The notes under the pieces were generated by a model, which saw only the letters and a list, made by a program, of their open reading frames with translations, was not told the DNA's origin and ran no database searches. Shown here one piece after another: positions 23,862-34,377 of a DNA stretch of 64,000 bases; within the stretch, counting starts at the first letter, position 1, and each line of letters starts with the position of its first letter. The translations under genes and the position numbers were made by a program. The stretch spans positions 17,955,330 to 18,019,329 of the forward strand of contig CM039508.1 in the NCBI GenBank assembly GCA_022432975.1, written 5' to 3'. This stretch comes from Begonia masoniana. Lineage: Eukaryota > Streptophyta > Magnoliopsida > Cucurbitales > Begoniaceae.

Positions 23862-24866
23862 CTACGATAGATCAAAAATACTCAACATCTGCCGATAGAC
23901 ATCATCTACCGATAGATCAAAAATACTCAACATCTGCCGATAGACATCATCTACCGATAGATCAAAAATACTCAACATCTGCCGATAGACATCATCTACC
24001 GATAGATCAAAAATACTCAACATCTGCCGATAGACATCATCTACCGATAGATCAAAAATACTCAACATCTGCCGATAGACATCATCTACCGATAGATCAA
24101 AAATACTCAACATCTGCCGATAGACATCATCTACCGATAGATCAAAAATACTCAACATCTGCCGATAGACATCATCTACCGATAGATCAAAAATACTCAA
24201 CATCTGCCGATAGACATCATCTACCGATAGATCAAAAATACTCAACATCTGCCGATAGACATCATCTACCGATAGATCAAAAATACTCAACATCTGCCGA
24301 TAGACATCATCTACCGATAGATCAAAAATACTCAACATCTGCCGATAGACATCATCTACCGATAGATCAAAAATACTCAACATCTGCCGATAGACATCAT
24401 CTACCGATAGATCAAAAATACTCAACATCTGCCGATAGACATCATCTACCGATAGATCAAAAATACTCAACATCTGCCGATAGACATCATCTACCGATAG
24501 ATCAAAAATACTCAACATCTGCCGATAGACATCATCTACCGATAGATCAAAAATACTCAACATCTGCCGATAGACATCATCTACCGATAGATCAAAAATA
24601 CTCAACATCTGCCGATAGACATCATCTACCGATAGATCAAAAATACTCAACATCTGCCGATAGACATCATCTACCGATAGATCAAAAATACTCAACATCT
24701 GCCGATAGACATCATCTACCGATAGATCAAAAATACTCAACATCTGCCGATAGACATCATCTACCGATAGATCAAAAATACTCAACATCTGCCGATAGAC
24801 ATCATCTACCGATAGATCAAAAATACTCAACATCTGCCGATAGACATCATCTACCGATAGATCAAA
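23862..24866. repeat. 45-bp tandem array 2, 22 units plus a partial one
   Basis: The same unit as array 1, 22 copies with one base missing in the first, then 16 bp of a further unit. Units appear identical to each other and to array 1, unlike the variable repeats in the related LTRs at 2327 and 12298. Confidence 0.95.
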
Positions 24867-25036
24867 CTAAAACTCTCAATTCATTTAAATTGAATCATGG
24901 TTCACCTAAACCTTTCTCATCTACTGACACAGTTTAAACCGCCCCATCAGTTCGCTAAGTCGAGGCATGAATGTGCTCCCCCAACCAACCTATTCCTCAA
25001 TATGCTCAGAAAACACACCTGCAGTCACTTCTTCAC

Positions 25037-25514
25037 CTACATCACAAAACTCATCTATTAGCCTAATTCTAAGTAAGTAAAGCAGTAATGAAATAAAATG
25101 TTGAAGCATAAATTCCTAAACATGCAGTTTCTACTTTCTCATCTCAGTTGCATATGCATTCGTTTCTGATCTGATCCCCCTGTGAAATTGGGAGTTGGAT
25201 CACTTCTCCCAAGGTCATACATCCTCTCTCTTGATTAAGGGGCAGATTAGTTCCCTTAACAACTATTCAGATCCCCCTGTGAAATTGGGGTTTGGATCAC
25301 TTCCCCCAAAGTCATACATCCTCTCTCTTAATTAAGGGGCAGATTAGTTCCCTTAACAACTGTTACAATCTGTTCATTCCTTACCATGTCATTTCATGTA
25401 AATTCATTTTCGCATAGTTTCAAAATATGATGCATGACATACAAACACATTCAAGCGTGCACAACCCTACTGTTTTGTGATGTAGACCTGAAGGCACAAG
25501 CATACTTTACTTAC
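25037..25514 (-). other. Intron-like LTR module with complementary arms (copy C)
   Basis: On the minus strand: donor CCAG|GTAAGT at 25515/25514, arm CTACATCACAAAAC (complement of 25472-25485), hairpin TTAG/CTAA (25058-25072), arm GTTTTGTGATGTAGG (complement of 25036-25050). Arms pair over 14 bp without mismatch. Predicted length is 478 nt, equal to copy B. Confidence 0.55.
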
Positions 25515-26051
25515 CTGGTCTCCTGGAAATCGCTCGGCTGTAAGCTACTTTAAAGCTTGCTCACCTAAAGTCATAACAGTACATTAATCAAACCTTCACT
25601 AAACTTCACCAAGAATCAATCAGAAGTTTGAGGAAACCAGTTTGAAACCCTGCTACCCGTGCATTCCTATTTATCACCAAAACCCGAACCTACTCTCAAT
25701 CACAGCATCCTCGAAATTTCTCACATTGTACTCCCTCAGTTACCTAACTGCTAAAATACAAGAAAAACGAGGAAAACTTACCTAGGTTGAAAGAGAATCG
25801 AGCAAGAGAATCGCCAAAAGGGTTCTGCTTGAGAGCTGGAGGCCGAAATAGGAATGATAAACAGAATAGTGGCGGCTACAGTGCATTAAACCCAAACCTC
25901 TGTCCTTAAATACATTGTCCACTTTTAAATTTCCAATTACCCTTATGCCCTTGCCTAGTCATCCATTAACACTACTTTTATTATGGTCTTTTAAAGTGTG
26001 CCATTAATTTAAAAAGAATAGAGAACTGGTTCGATAGAACCGGGTGTTACA

Positions 26052-27327
26052 TGATGAAAGCAGACTCCTTGAAGAAGCACCAATTTGCAATTGACCAAAA
26101 AATATTGTTTTCACAGTTTTAGGGGCAATTTTAAGCTCAATGAAAACAAATCTAGCAAATGAATCTTGGCATGAAATGTAAATAAAAACATGAATAATGA
26201 GTGAAGAGAAATCCTCATAATTTCACCAGCAAATTCTAAGGGAATCAGAAGATAGAACCAAAATAGTGATGGTTATCATAAAATTAGATTTTGTTGTTGA
26301 GACAGTTTTAAGGAAGCAATTCTGTGATGGATAAAAATAAACCAAATAGAAAATTTTAAGTACCACTCTTGGACCACAAATCCAATATGATGTGAAAGGA
26401 AAACCCTCCAAATTTGATTGAAAATATTGTAAGGACGAGGATGTTATGCACAAAAAGACACAAGTTGGTCTTGAAGGTCGCCAACTCACAATCTCCAACT
26501 TCAACGGCTACCTTTAGCTACAAGGAGCACTCCAACTTAATAGTATGAGAGTTTTTACAACATTGCTAAGACTTCATCTCACAAGAAGAGAGATGAGAAG
26601 TTTGCAATAAGATTGGTGTCTCGATCAACATTCACAAAGATCAAACTACTCGTGAAACATACAAAATCGGGTTGTCAACAACATCGAAAGGAACGAGACA
26701 AAACTTGCGAAGGCAAGAACTCAGTTTTTGATTCATCCAACTTGGTTGTAACAACAGAAACATGGGGTATTTATCCCTTACAAACTAGGACAAGACTTTC
26801 AGGAGAAACTCTACAAATAACCCCATTTAAGGGCACATGTGTTCGGCTAGACAAGCCCTACCCGAATGACTATAATGTTCTCAACAGTCAAAGTTTAGCA
26901 CAAAACATAAATAACACGGCTAAATAACTTAAAGTAATTTAAAAACATGCATAAATGAAACATACAATATCTTCAACAATGGTTTATGTTCATCTTTAAA
27001 GAGGAATGCTTGGTTGGCACTTATTCATTATTTTGGCTTCTTCAAAAAAAAAAAAAAAAAAAAAACTTCTGTAATGGTTGAATAGCATATGATATCAAAT
27101 TTACACACTTTAAAAAGTTTGAGATGTCAAGTATAATCTTTATAAAGCACACTTTTTTTATATAAGATGGGTAAGACTTCTCATTTCGCCAAATTTTTTG
27201 GGGTCAAATTCTTGACAGTCTTCGAATGTGTCAACAAACTTCTCAACTTGTGCTTGCTTCTCTATTGTTCAATCATGGACATCTCCATCATATATTTTAA
27301 AGTTGACTTGATGTATTTGACCATTTG
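26052..27327 (-). repeat. 5' LTR of the non-autonomous Gypsy element, main part
   Basis: Aligns to 18642-19900 on the same strand. It is cut at 27327 by the Tekay insertion and completed by 47152-47241. Together the parts give about 1361 bp after allowing for the duplicated ATTTG. A 24-bp A-run (about 27044-27065) is absent from the other copy. Confidence 0.85.
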
Positions 27328-28001
27328 TGTAACAACCGGCGTTTTGCCTATGTAATTTCTCTCCGAACCATTTTGTGGAATTAATTTGGTATTAATACAA
27401 TGAACATTTTGTTGGAAACCAAATTGATGAAAATTATATATAGATACATATAAGTATGTATATTTTGATAAAGGGATAAAAACCAAACTATTGTATGAGT
27501 GAATGAAACCGTTAGTTAGAGATGCATTGAGGGGTAAATTGGGAAGAAATTAAGGTTGGTGGGAGGGAGCCAATGGATGGTTGCCAAACGTGAATAACTT
27601 GCTGAGAAACCTACCTATTTTCCTTTTTTCTACGTGAACCTTCACACTCATCCTTTCCTCTCTGTTTCCTCTCTTCCAGACGAAAATCATCCATCGATGC
27701 ACCTTCGAGATTCCTTGATTTTTCTTCTGTTTCTGCCTAAGGTAAGCATCTGCTTATGCTAACGTGTTTGGACAAGTTAAAATGACAGTTTTGTTGAAGT
27801 TTAAGGGTTGTGATATTTTGGAGAAAACTCGCTGTTATTGCATGAAAACATGTTGGTTTGTTTTCTAAAAGCCTGAATGGAGTTAGGAGCATATCCTCCA
27901 TGTTATTTGTTAGCATTTGCAGCTTGTTTATTTTCCTCCCATGCATGTACAGGTTCGTGCATAACCGAGACAACCAAGAACATCAAATTTACAGCAAACA
28001 G

Positions 28002-28505
28002 GTAAGTTCATACCTGTAGGTTGGCCCTTAAGGCCCTACATCACGGAGACTCTAGGAGTTTACTTATGTCGGGAGGTTTTGGGTAGATAAGTTGAAGATA
28101 TATTCCGAGTTGTCTATTTTTCCTTTAGGTTCTGTTGTGTTGTTTCTGTTGTCTGCAGTTGTAATTGTAAGCACAGTGAATGTCCATGCATACATGATTT
28201 TCCCGAAAGTTCATGTAAAACTGTTTTCTGTACACGGTTTGAAGCTAAGCAAGATAAAATCTAACTGAAATGTATTAGTTAAGTGCGGGACGGGGACTGG
28301 CCTATTGTTCTGTTTCTGTATATCTGTTTGTGCCTGTCGTGCACTTGCCAGTTCCCCTATAAGCCCCACTTATACCACTCTGCCAGTGAAACGTAATGTA
28401 CTGTTCTGTCACCGTATTCTGAAAGTTCATGCATAGCATATGCATTACTGCATTTATATATGTTCTTACTGAGTTTTAGACTCATAGGTGAACTCCCTGA
28501 TGTAG
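28002..28505 (+). other. Intron-like LTR module with complementary arms (copy D)
   Basis: Donor AACAG|GTAAGT (28001/28002) sits at the base of its own hairpin (CAGGTA/TACCTG). Then come arm CCTACATCACGGAG (28035-28048), hairpin TGAGT/TTTAG/ACTCA (28470-28484) and arm CTCCCTGATGTAGG (28493-28506), with acceptor-like TGTAG|GT at 28505/28506. Arms pair with one mismatch in 14. Predicted length is 504 nt. Confidence 0.55.
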
Positions 28506-29042
28506 GTACTGAACCCGCAAATAAGGATTTTGTGCCTCAGTCCGACGAATAGGTGGTTGGTGGCTTGAGCTTTTGAGGGTGGTTGTGGCAGCCAGACATG
28601 TTTCTGACCCGAGGGAGGGAAGTTTTTAAAGTAATGTTCAAGTCCGTAAAACTTTACCGGGATTCTGCTGTTTTGTTCTTAAACCTTGTAGTGGTTCTGT
28701 GTTTTTGGTTTAAAAACTCTGTTGGGATTTTTATAATGTATAGGTTCTGATGTTCGAGTTTTAAACCTCTTTTTGACAATTGAATTCATGTTCTGAAGTA
28801 TTCTGGAATTGTTTAGAATATTTTCTCTTTTAAGGTGTGCATGGATTAACTCTAATTTTAGAGTTTTCCATGCAATCTGTTTTCCTTAAAGTTCTGTCGT
28901 GTTTTTCTGGTATGCCCAAAATCATGTTATGAATCATTTTTCTGAAGTGTGAAGTTTTCACACTTTCTGTTTTTCGCGATTTCTGTTTTATGTAATCCTG
29001 TTAAAAGTTGTCAAATTTTGCCCTTTTAAACTACATCTTCCG

Positions 29043-29511
29043 ATCACGTCCACCGCTACTTGTAAAATCATATCCACCGCTGCCTTTAGAATTTCATCTT
29101 TAGCCTGATGTCATCTGTTTTGTCTTATTCGCATCCACCGTTGCCTTTAGAATTTCATCTTACAACTAATGTCATCTGTTTTGTCTTATTCGCATCCACC
29201 GCTACCTTTAGAATTTCATCTTCCGCCTGACGTCATCTGTTTTGTCTTATTCGCATCCACCGCTGCCTTTAGAATTTCATCTTCCGCTTGACATCATCTG
29301 TTTTGTCTTATTCACATCCACCGCTGCCTTTAGAATTTCATCTTCCGTCTGACGTCATCTGTTTTGTCTTATTCGCATCCACCGCTGCCTTTAATATTTC
29401 ATCTTCCGCCTGACGTCATCTGTTTTGTCTTATTAGCATCCACCGCTGCCTTTAGAATTTCATCTTCCACCTGACGTCACCTGTTTTGTCTTATTCGTAT
29501 CCACCGTTGTC
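29043..29511 (+). repeat. 60-bp tandem repeats in Tekay LTR
   Basis: About eight units of CATCCACCGCTGCC, TTTAGAATTTCATCTTCCGC and GACGTCATCTGTTTTGTC type. They vary by single bases. The counterpart block is at 46263-46716. Confidence 0.88.
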
Positions 29512-29956
29512 ACCGTTCGCATTTGTAAAAAAATCCACTTCTTCTGCCAGTCTTCTACCTATGTTTTTCTGCCTTTATTTCCTGTTTATTCTGTTTATTC
29601 ACCCTCATCGTCCCTTTCTATTCCCTGTTCTCTCCAGTCCCTTCTGTTATTCACTTCTGTGATCCGGTTATAAATTAACTCCCAGTTTTTAAATCCAGAG
29701 AAAGCCTTCTATCTTTGAGGAGTTTTAAAGGTTCGATTTATAAAAGTCCTCTGTCTTCTGTTCCTCGAACTGTAATTGTCTTCCAGTTTTATACACATGT
29801 CATCCAGTCTCATTTCCAGAGAAGGTTTCTTCTCCCTGTAACGTTCGAAAAAATTTTTAAGAAAAATAATATAGTCTGTGTTTTTCTGTTATGTCCCGGA
29901 GTGATGGCTTGGCTCCCGGATTTCGATTGGAATCGTGTCCCGGGCTGTCACAGTTA

Positions 29957-29967
29957 TGGTATCAGAG
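29957..29967 (+). other. Primer binding site of Tekay element 27328
   Basis: TGGTATCAGAG starts four bases after the 5' LTR end; the last base of the canonical 12-mer differs. Confidence 0.85.
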
Positions 29968-30113
29968 AGAACAAGGTTTTAAAATCTACCCTGTGAAATG
30001 TCTGACTGCGCAACCCGCCACGTGAGATCACTCCACCAGCTGTAAGTGTTTAAAATTCCCGTGAAAGTTCTGTTTATTAAGTTAGGTTATTCTGTTTATA
30101 GGGTTTCTTAGAA

Positions 30114-30848
30114 ATGGTGAGAGGGCATCAGGAAGAGTCAAGCGAAAGCTCTCGTGCCATTGACCGACTAACCAAACAGGTGGGTGTACAGTCCCGCATG
30201 GTTGAACGTTTGATGGCTAGAGAAGATAACGGAAATAACATTCATGGTAATGCTCCGCATGACACAAGTGGAGATAGATTCAGAAGACTCCAGCCGCCTG
30301 CATTAGATAGACTATCTACTGAACCGATTCATGCTGAAGAATGGGTTCAGCAGATTGAACAGATATTTAACTATGCCAAGGTGGAGGAGAGCAAGAAAGT
30401 CACATGTGCCACATTTCATCTCACCAAGAGTGCTGGATTCTGGTGGGACACTGTGCAGTCAACTACTGTGGCATTAAGCTGGGAGGGATTCAAGAATATC
30501 TTTTACGAGAAGTATTTCGACCGCGGTGTGAGGAAGGAGAAGTTGGTTGAATTCTCTCGGCTACGACAATATGGATCAGTGGCCGAATATGTTCAGAAGT
30601 TTGAATCATTATCCCGCTATGCGCCTCATTTGGTGGCCACTGACGAAAACAAGGTGCACCAATTTATTCAAGGTTTGAAGCTGGACCTCTTACGGGGAAT
30701 TTCATACGGGGGATTTGACGAGACCCCGTATGCGAAGGTGGTGGCCAAGGCTTACCAGTTAGAAGCCTTAGAAATAAAGTCCCAAAGACAGAGGGATTCG
30801 TTGAAGAGGTTTCCCCGTGATGCACCTCAACAGCAACAACAACAAAGG
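30114..30848 (+). pseudogene. gag: Tekay gag, 5' part, cut by nested element
   Basis: Start at ATG 30114 (MVRGHQEESSESSRAIDRL). The capsid domain of the retrotransposon gag family is readable from AEEWVQQIEQIFNYAKVEESKKV through WWDTV, FKNIFYEKYF and QFIQGLKLDLLRGI. The frame is open to a glutamine-rich stretch at 30830, where the nested element enters at 30849. The 3' part, with the CCHC knuckle, is at 40494 onward. The product would form the particle core. Confidence 0.9.
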
Positions 30849-31110
30849 TGTAACACCCCTAATACCGTACCCGTATTTCCCGTATTATATATATATATAT
30901 ATTTTTTATACTTTTTACTTTTCTTTGCTTTAAATAAAACTTAATGCGGAATCTAAACTGAAGTTGAAATCAGAACTGAAAACGGAATTGAAATCGAACC
31001 TTGAAATCATTTAAAACATAAACTAAAACAATTTAAATAAAACTTAAAACATTTAAATATTTAATAGAAATTAAAACAGGAGCAGAATCGGAACCAATCG
31101 CTGCCAGGAG

Positions 31111-31208
31111 GTAGCGATCGATCTCTGCAAACTACAGAGATCGATCGCTGCAGCATGTAGCAAGGGCGGCGATCGATCTCTGCTTTTTCAGCAGAGATCG
31201 ATCGCTGC
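31111..31208. repeat. Two GATCGATC hairpins in Tekay LTR
   Basis: Inverted repeats AGCGATCGATCTCTG / CAGAGATCGATCGCT around a 7-base loop (31113-31149), and GCGATCGATCTCTGCT / AGCAGAGATCGATCGC around TTTTC (about 31169-31206). The other LTR has three such units (38213-38370). Confidence 0.88.
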
Positions 31209-31776
31209 ACACTATGCAGCGATCCCTCCCTTCCTTCATCAATACCAGAGACTTTATCACTTCATACTTTTCGTACTTCACAGCATCTAACAATCGATTT
31301 GTTCTCTGGAATCCGATTTCCAGAGAGCAAATCATCATCTTTCCTTCACCAGTAATCACCATAACTCACAACTTGCACTCAACCGATTAAAACATAATCT
31401 AAACTCAATCGACTCGCGTCGGACTTTGCGAAGTCCAACTGCGTGGATAGTTCTAAAAACCGAGCTATCCGTAACAACCTAAACCAATCAAAACATTTTC
31501 AAAACATTCAGTAAACAGTTTAAACCAAAGCGTTTTACAGACAATTACCAAAATGTTATCTAACCCCTATCTAGAACCAAACACCCTAATATGTTCTATA
31601 CAATTTAACATCAGCCCATACGTCACAGAAAACCCAAAATCTATACATACTTCCCCACGGGTCAAAACGCGCCTCGACTGCTTAGCGCACTCCCACGGCC
31701 ATCATACATCAACTGCACCCTACGTCAGGAGGAGGAACGTCGTCCTCACCTGGCTCAATATCTCCTAAAATATCAC

Positions 31777-32324
31777 CTACACCATACAGACACATATGAG
31801 ATATTGAAATCTCAGTAAGCTACGTAAATGCAGATGCATGCGTGCAGTGCATATGAAGTTCAGAAAACATGCATATCAGACATATCAGGTCATTTCATAC
31901 AGATTGCCACCGAGATATCAGCCCTCTAAATGGAAAGGATACATCCCGCGGTCGGACTACCACTTTCGATTTAGAGGAGGGGGTACATGCTCACAAACCC
32001 TACAGCCATGCCTGAGCCCCATCCCGCGTGACCAGATACAGATTACGTATTTTCGTTCATTATTCATTTCATTTGAAAACTTGTGCAGAAATCCATTTTC
32101 ATGCCATTTTGAAACACGTGATGCATGAACAGTTATAAGCATAATGTAACCATACAATAAACAAACACATGTATACCATCAAGACCGAAATAAACTAACC
32201 TATAAACAATTAAACCTAACTACCCAACCAAAAGCAGATTAAACAAACAACTCTTCAAGGATCCTCGATACGACATCGAAGTATGGTGTAGACCGATTGG
32301 TCAAAGTAAGTCACGAAAACTTAC
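31777..32324 (-). other. Intron-like LTR module with complementary arms (copy E, left LTR)
   Basis: On the minus strand: donor CGAG|GTAAGT at 32325/32324, arm CTACACCATAC (complement of 32281-32291), hairpin TGAGAT/ATCTCA (31797-31814), arm GTATGGTGTAGG (complement of 31776-31787) ending in TGTAG|GTG. Arms pair over 11 bp. Predicted length is 548 nt; the other LTR repeats it at 38937-39485 (549 nt). Confidence 0.55.
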
Positions 32325-33280
32325 CTCGAGCGCGCAGAATCTCAAGCTTCGTCCACGGGAGTCGTGTGTCTGAGACAAAACACGATATTCGTCCTTAACT
32401 ATTGAATTTTTCCTAAATTCCTCACTTAGCTAATCAAAGCATTTAGAACGTCAATTAATGCTCGATAACTTGAAATTCCTATTACGAGAAATTTCCGAAA
32501 ACTCGAAAATTCTCAGATTTATACTTTTTCACAAATTGGTTTATCTTCGTCCAATAATGTCCGATACGTTCAATATATACCTAATCACGGCTAACCTATT
32601 AATTACGAGTCCTAATTCGCGTTTTTAAGGAGATTTAATCGAAACCCTAATTATCTAAAACGGCGTAAACGTTGAAATAAAAGCTCTAAGATTGTAGGTA
32701 CATACCGAGGATAGCGAGAGGAGAAGAAATGACGAAAAACGGAGGAGAAACGGAGGTCGGAACTGTTGGAATCGTCGGCGGCCGAGAGAGGGTTTGCTCT
32801 CTGTTCGTGAATGCCAGGAAGAGAAGAAGAAAGAGTGAGGAGAAAGAGGATTTTGGTTATTTTTATAAAATTTATTTGGTAAATTACTAAATTGCCCTTA
32901 GCACTTAATTCTATTTGTTTCGTCTTCGTTTCGTTAATCGTCCAGCTATTCGACATTTCAAAATTTCCATATTTTACCAATAAGTCCAACTTATTATTAG
33001 AGATTTATAAAGACTGTCCGTTCACAATTCGGACCTCGTTTACTATTTTTATTAAAACGTCCTTTACATTACGATAAACGTATTTACTCGGAATATAGCG
33101 CTTAATCTCCGAAAATTCCCAGAATTTCCTTAAAATTCTTATTAATCGTTAGGATCATAATGACGCTTTCCATTTACGAAACTGATTTGATTTGACATAC
33201 TTACTAAAAATGCCATTAAACAATGAAATAATAATATAATATAATATATCCAAAAAGTCCGTACAAGCCGGATATTACAT

Positions 33281-33292
33281 TCCACCCTCCTT
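33281..33292 (-). other. Polypurine tract of Tekay element 30849
   Basis: The minus strand reads AAGGAGGGTGGA next to the 3' LTR. Confidence 0.85.
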
Positions 33293-33319
33293 ATTCAGAA
33301 TTTTGTCCACAAAATTAAA

Positions 33320-34359
33320 TCATACAAACAAATCAGGATACTTAGTCATCATATCCTGCTGTCGTTCCCACGTAGCCTCTTCCACCTCGTGACTCCGCCA
33401 TAGAACTTTGACCAGCGGAATTTCTTTGTTGCGTAGAACCTTGATGGAATGCTCCAAAATACGTACCGGCCTCCCCTCATAAGTCAAGGTAGGCTGTACC
33501 TCGATCTCTGTAGCTTCCACGACATGTGACGGGTCACGTAGACATCTCCGAAGCATAGATACGTGGAACACATCGTGGATACCCTCCATAGAAGCTGGAA
33601 GCTGCAATCTGTACGCCAACTTCCCGATCCTTTTCAGAATAGGAAAGGGCCCCACATAACGAGGGTTTAGCTTACCCCTCCTTCCAAATCTCGCAACGCC
33701 TTTGAACGGAGAAACTTTAAGGTAGACCTCGTCACCTTCTTCAAACTCTAGCTTCTCCGTCTAGTGTCAGCATAGCTCTTCTGTCTGCTCTGAGCTACCT
33801 CGATACGCTGTCAGATAATGGCAATCTGCTCTGCCGTCTGCTGTAGAATCTCTGGACCAACGATGCTGGCCTCGCCAACCTCGTCCCAATATAACGGAGA
33901 CCTACACTTTCGACCATATAAGGCTTTATACGGAGCCATGCCGATAGTAGCCTGGAAGCTGTTGTTGTACGAGAACTCGATCAGTGGCAGATACCTGCTC
34001 CACGATCCCTGAAACTCAAGCACACACGCTCTGAGCATATCCTCCAAAATTCGATTTGTCCTCTCTGTCTGACCATCAGTCTGAGGATGAAACGCTGTGC
34101 TGAAGTTAAGCTGAGTCCCCATAGCTTTGTGCAGACTCTTCCAGAATTTCGATGTAAACCTCGGATCTCGATCCGAGACAATAGAAACCGGCACTCCGTG
34201 CAACTTCACAATCTCCTGTACATAGAGCTCTGCGAGCTGATCCATAGAAGACGCCATCTTCACAGGCAAAAAGTGAGTCGACTTTGTCAATCGGTCCACA
34301 ATAACCCAAATGCCGTCATGGCCTCTCGTAGTCCTCGAGAGCCCCACAATGAAATCCAT
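33320..34359 (-). pseudogene. pol: Tekay integrase C-terminal half and chromodomain
   Basis: The minus-strand frame 34359-33811 gives the integrase core end: [41 protein letters not shown], and [19 protein letters not shown] with the catalytic glutamate. A TGA at 33811-33813 is followed by a one-base loss near 33760. The frame 33655-33320 then carries GPFPILKRIGKLAYRLQLP (GPY/F-type module), FHVSMLRRC and a chromodomain-like end (VKVLWRSHEVEEATWERQQDMMTKYPDLF). In the Tekay clade this C-terminal module is thought to bind histone marks and steer integration. It continues the frame of 34378-36918 across one TGA. Confidence 0.9.
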
Positions 34360-34377
34360 GGAGATCTGCTCCCATTT

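Larger units (their letters stand above)
22282..26051 (-). mobile_element. Solo LTR with expanded 45-bp arrays
   Basis: On the plus strand it runs TGTAACTCCCCGAG to CCGGGTGTTACA, with a perfect TSD TGATG (22277-22281, 26052-26056). It is the same family and orientation as the insert at 12298 but 1.5 kb longer, because of two homogeneous 45-bp arrays and a duplicated 0.36-kb segment. It lies at the junction of the host element's LTR and primer site. No gag or pol is present. Confidence 0.9.
27328..29952 (+). repeat. 5' LTR of Tekay element 27328
   Basis: 2625 bp, TG...CA ends. It includes an intron-like module (28002-28505) and a block of about eight 60-bp repeats (29043-29511). The small open frames inside are not genes. 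Confidence 0.93.
30849..33279 (-). repeat. 3' LTR of Tekay element 30849
   Basis: 2431 bp. Compared with the other LTR it lacks one of three hairpin units (near 31150) and about 48 bp near 32388. The rest differs by scattered single bases. Confidence 0.93.

Noticed and set aside
23015..24866. CRISPR-like regular array
   Set aside because: The 45-bp units are contiguous with no unique spacers, there are no cas genes, and the DNA is plant nuclear.
22995..24937. Long open frames on both strands (up to about 370 codons) with 15-residue repeats
   Set aside because: They follow from a stop-free 45-bp tandem repeat whose length is a multiple of three. Both strands are open and the units lie in a solo LTR, so they are not genes.
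27044..27065. A-run as a poly(A) tail of a SINE or processed gene
   Set aside because: It lies in the middle of an LTR that aligns on both sides with the other copy; simple homopolymer growth is enough.
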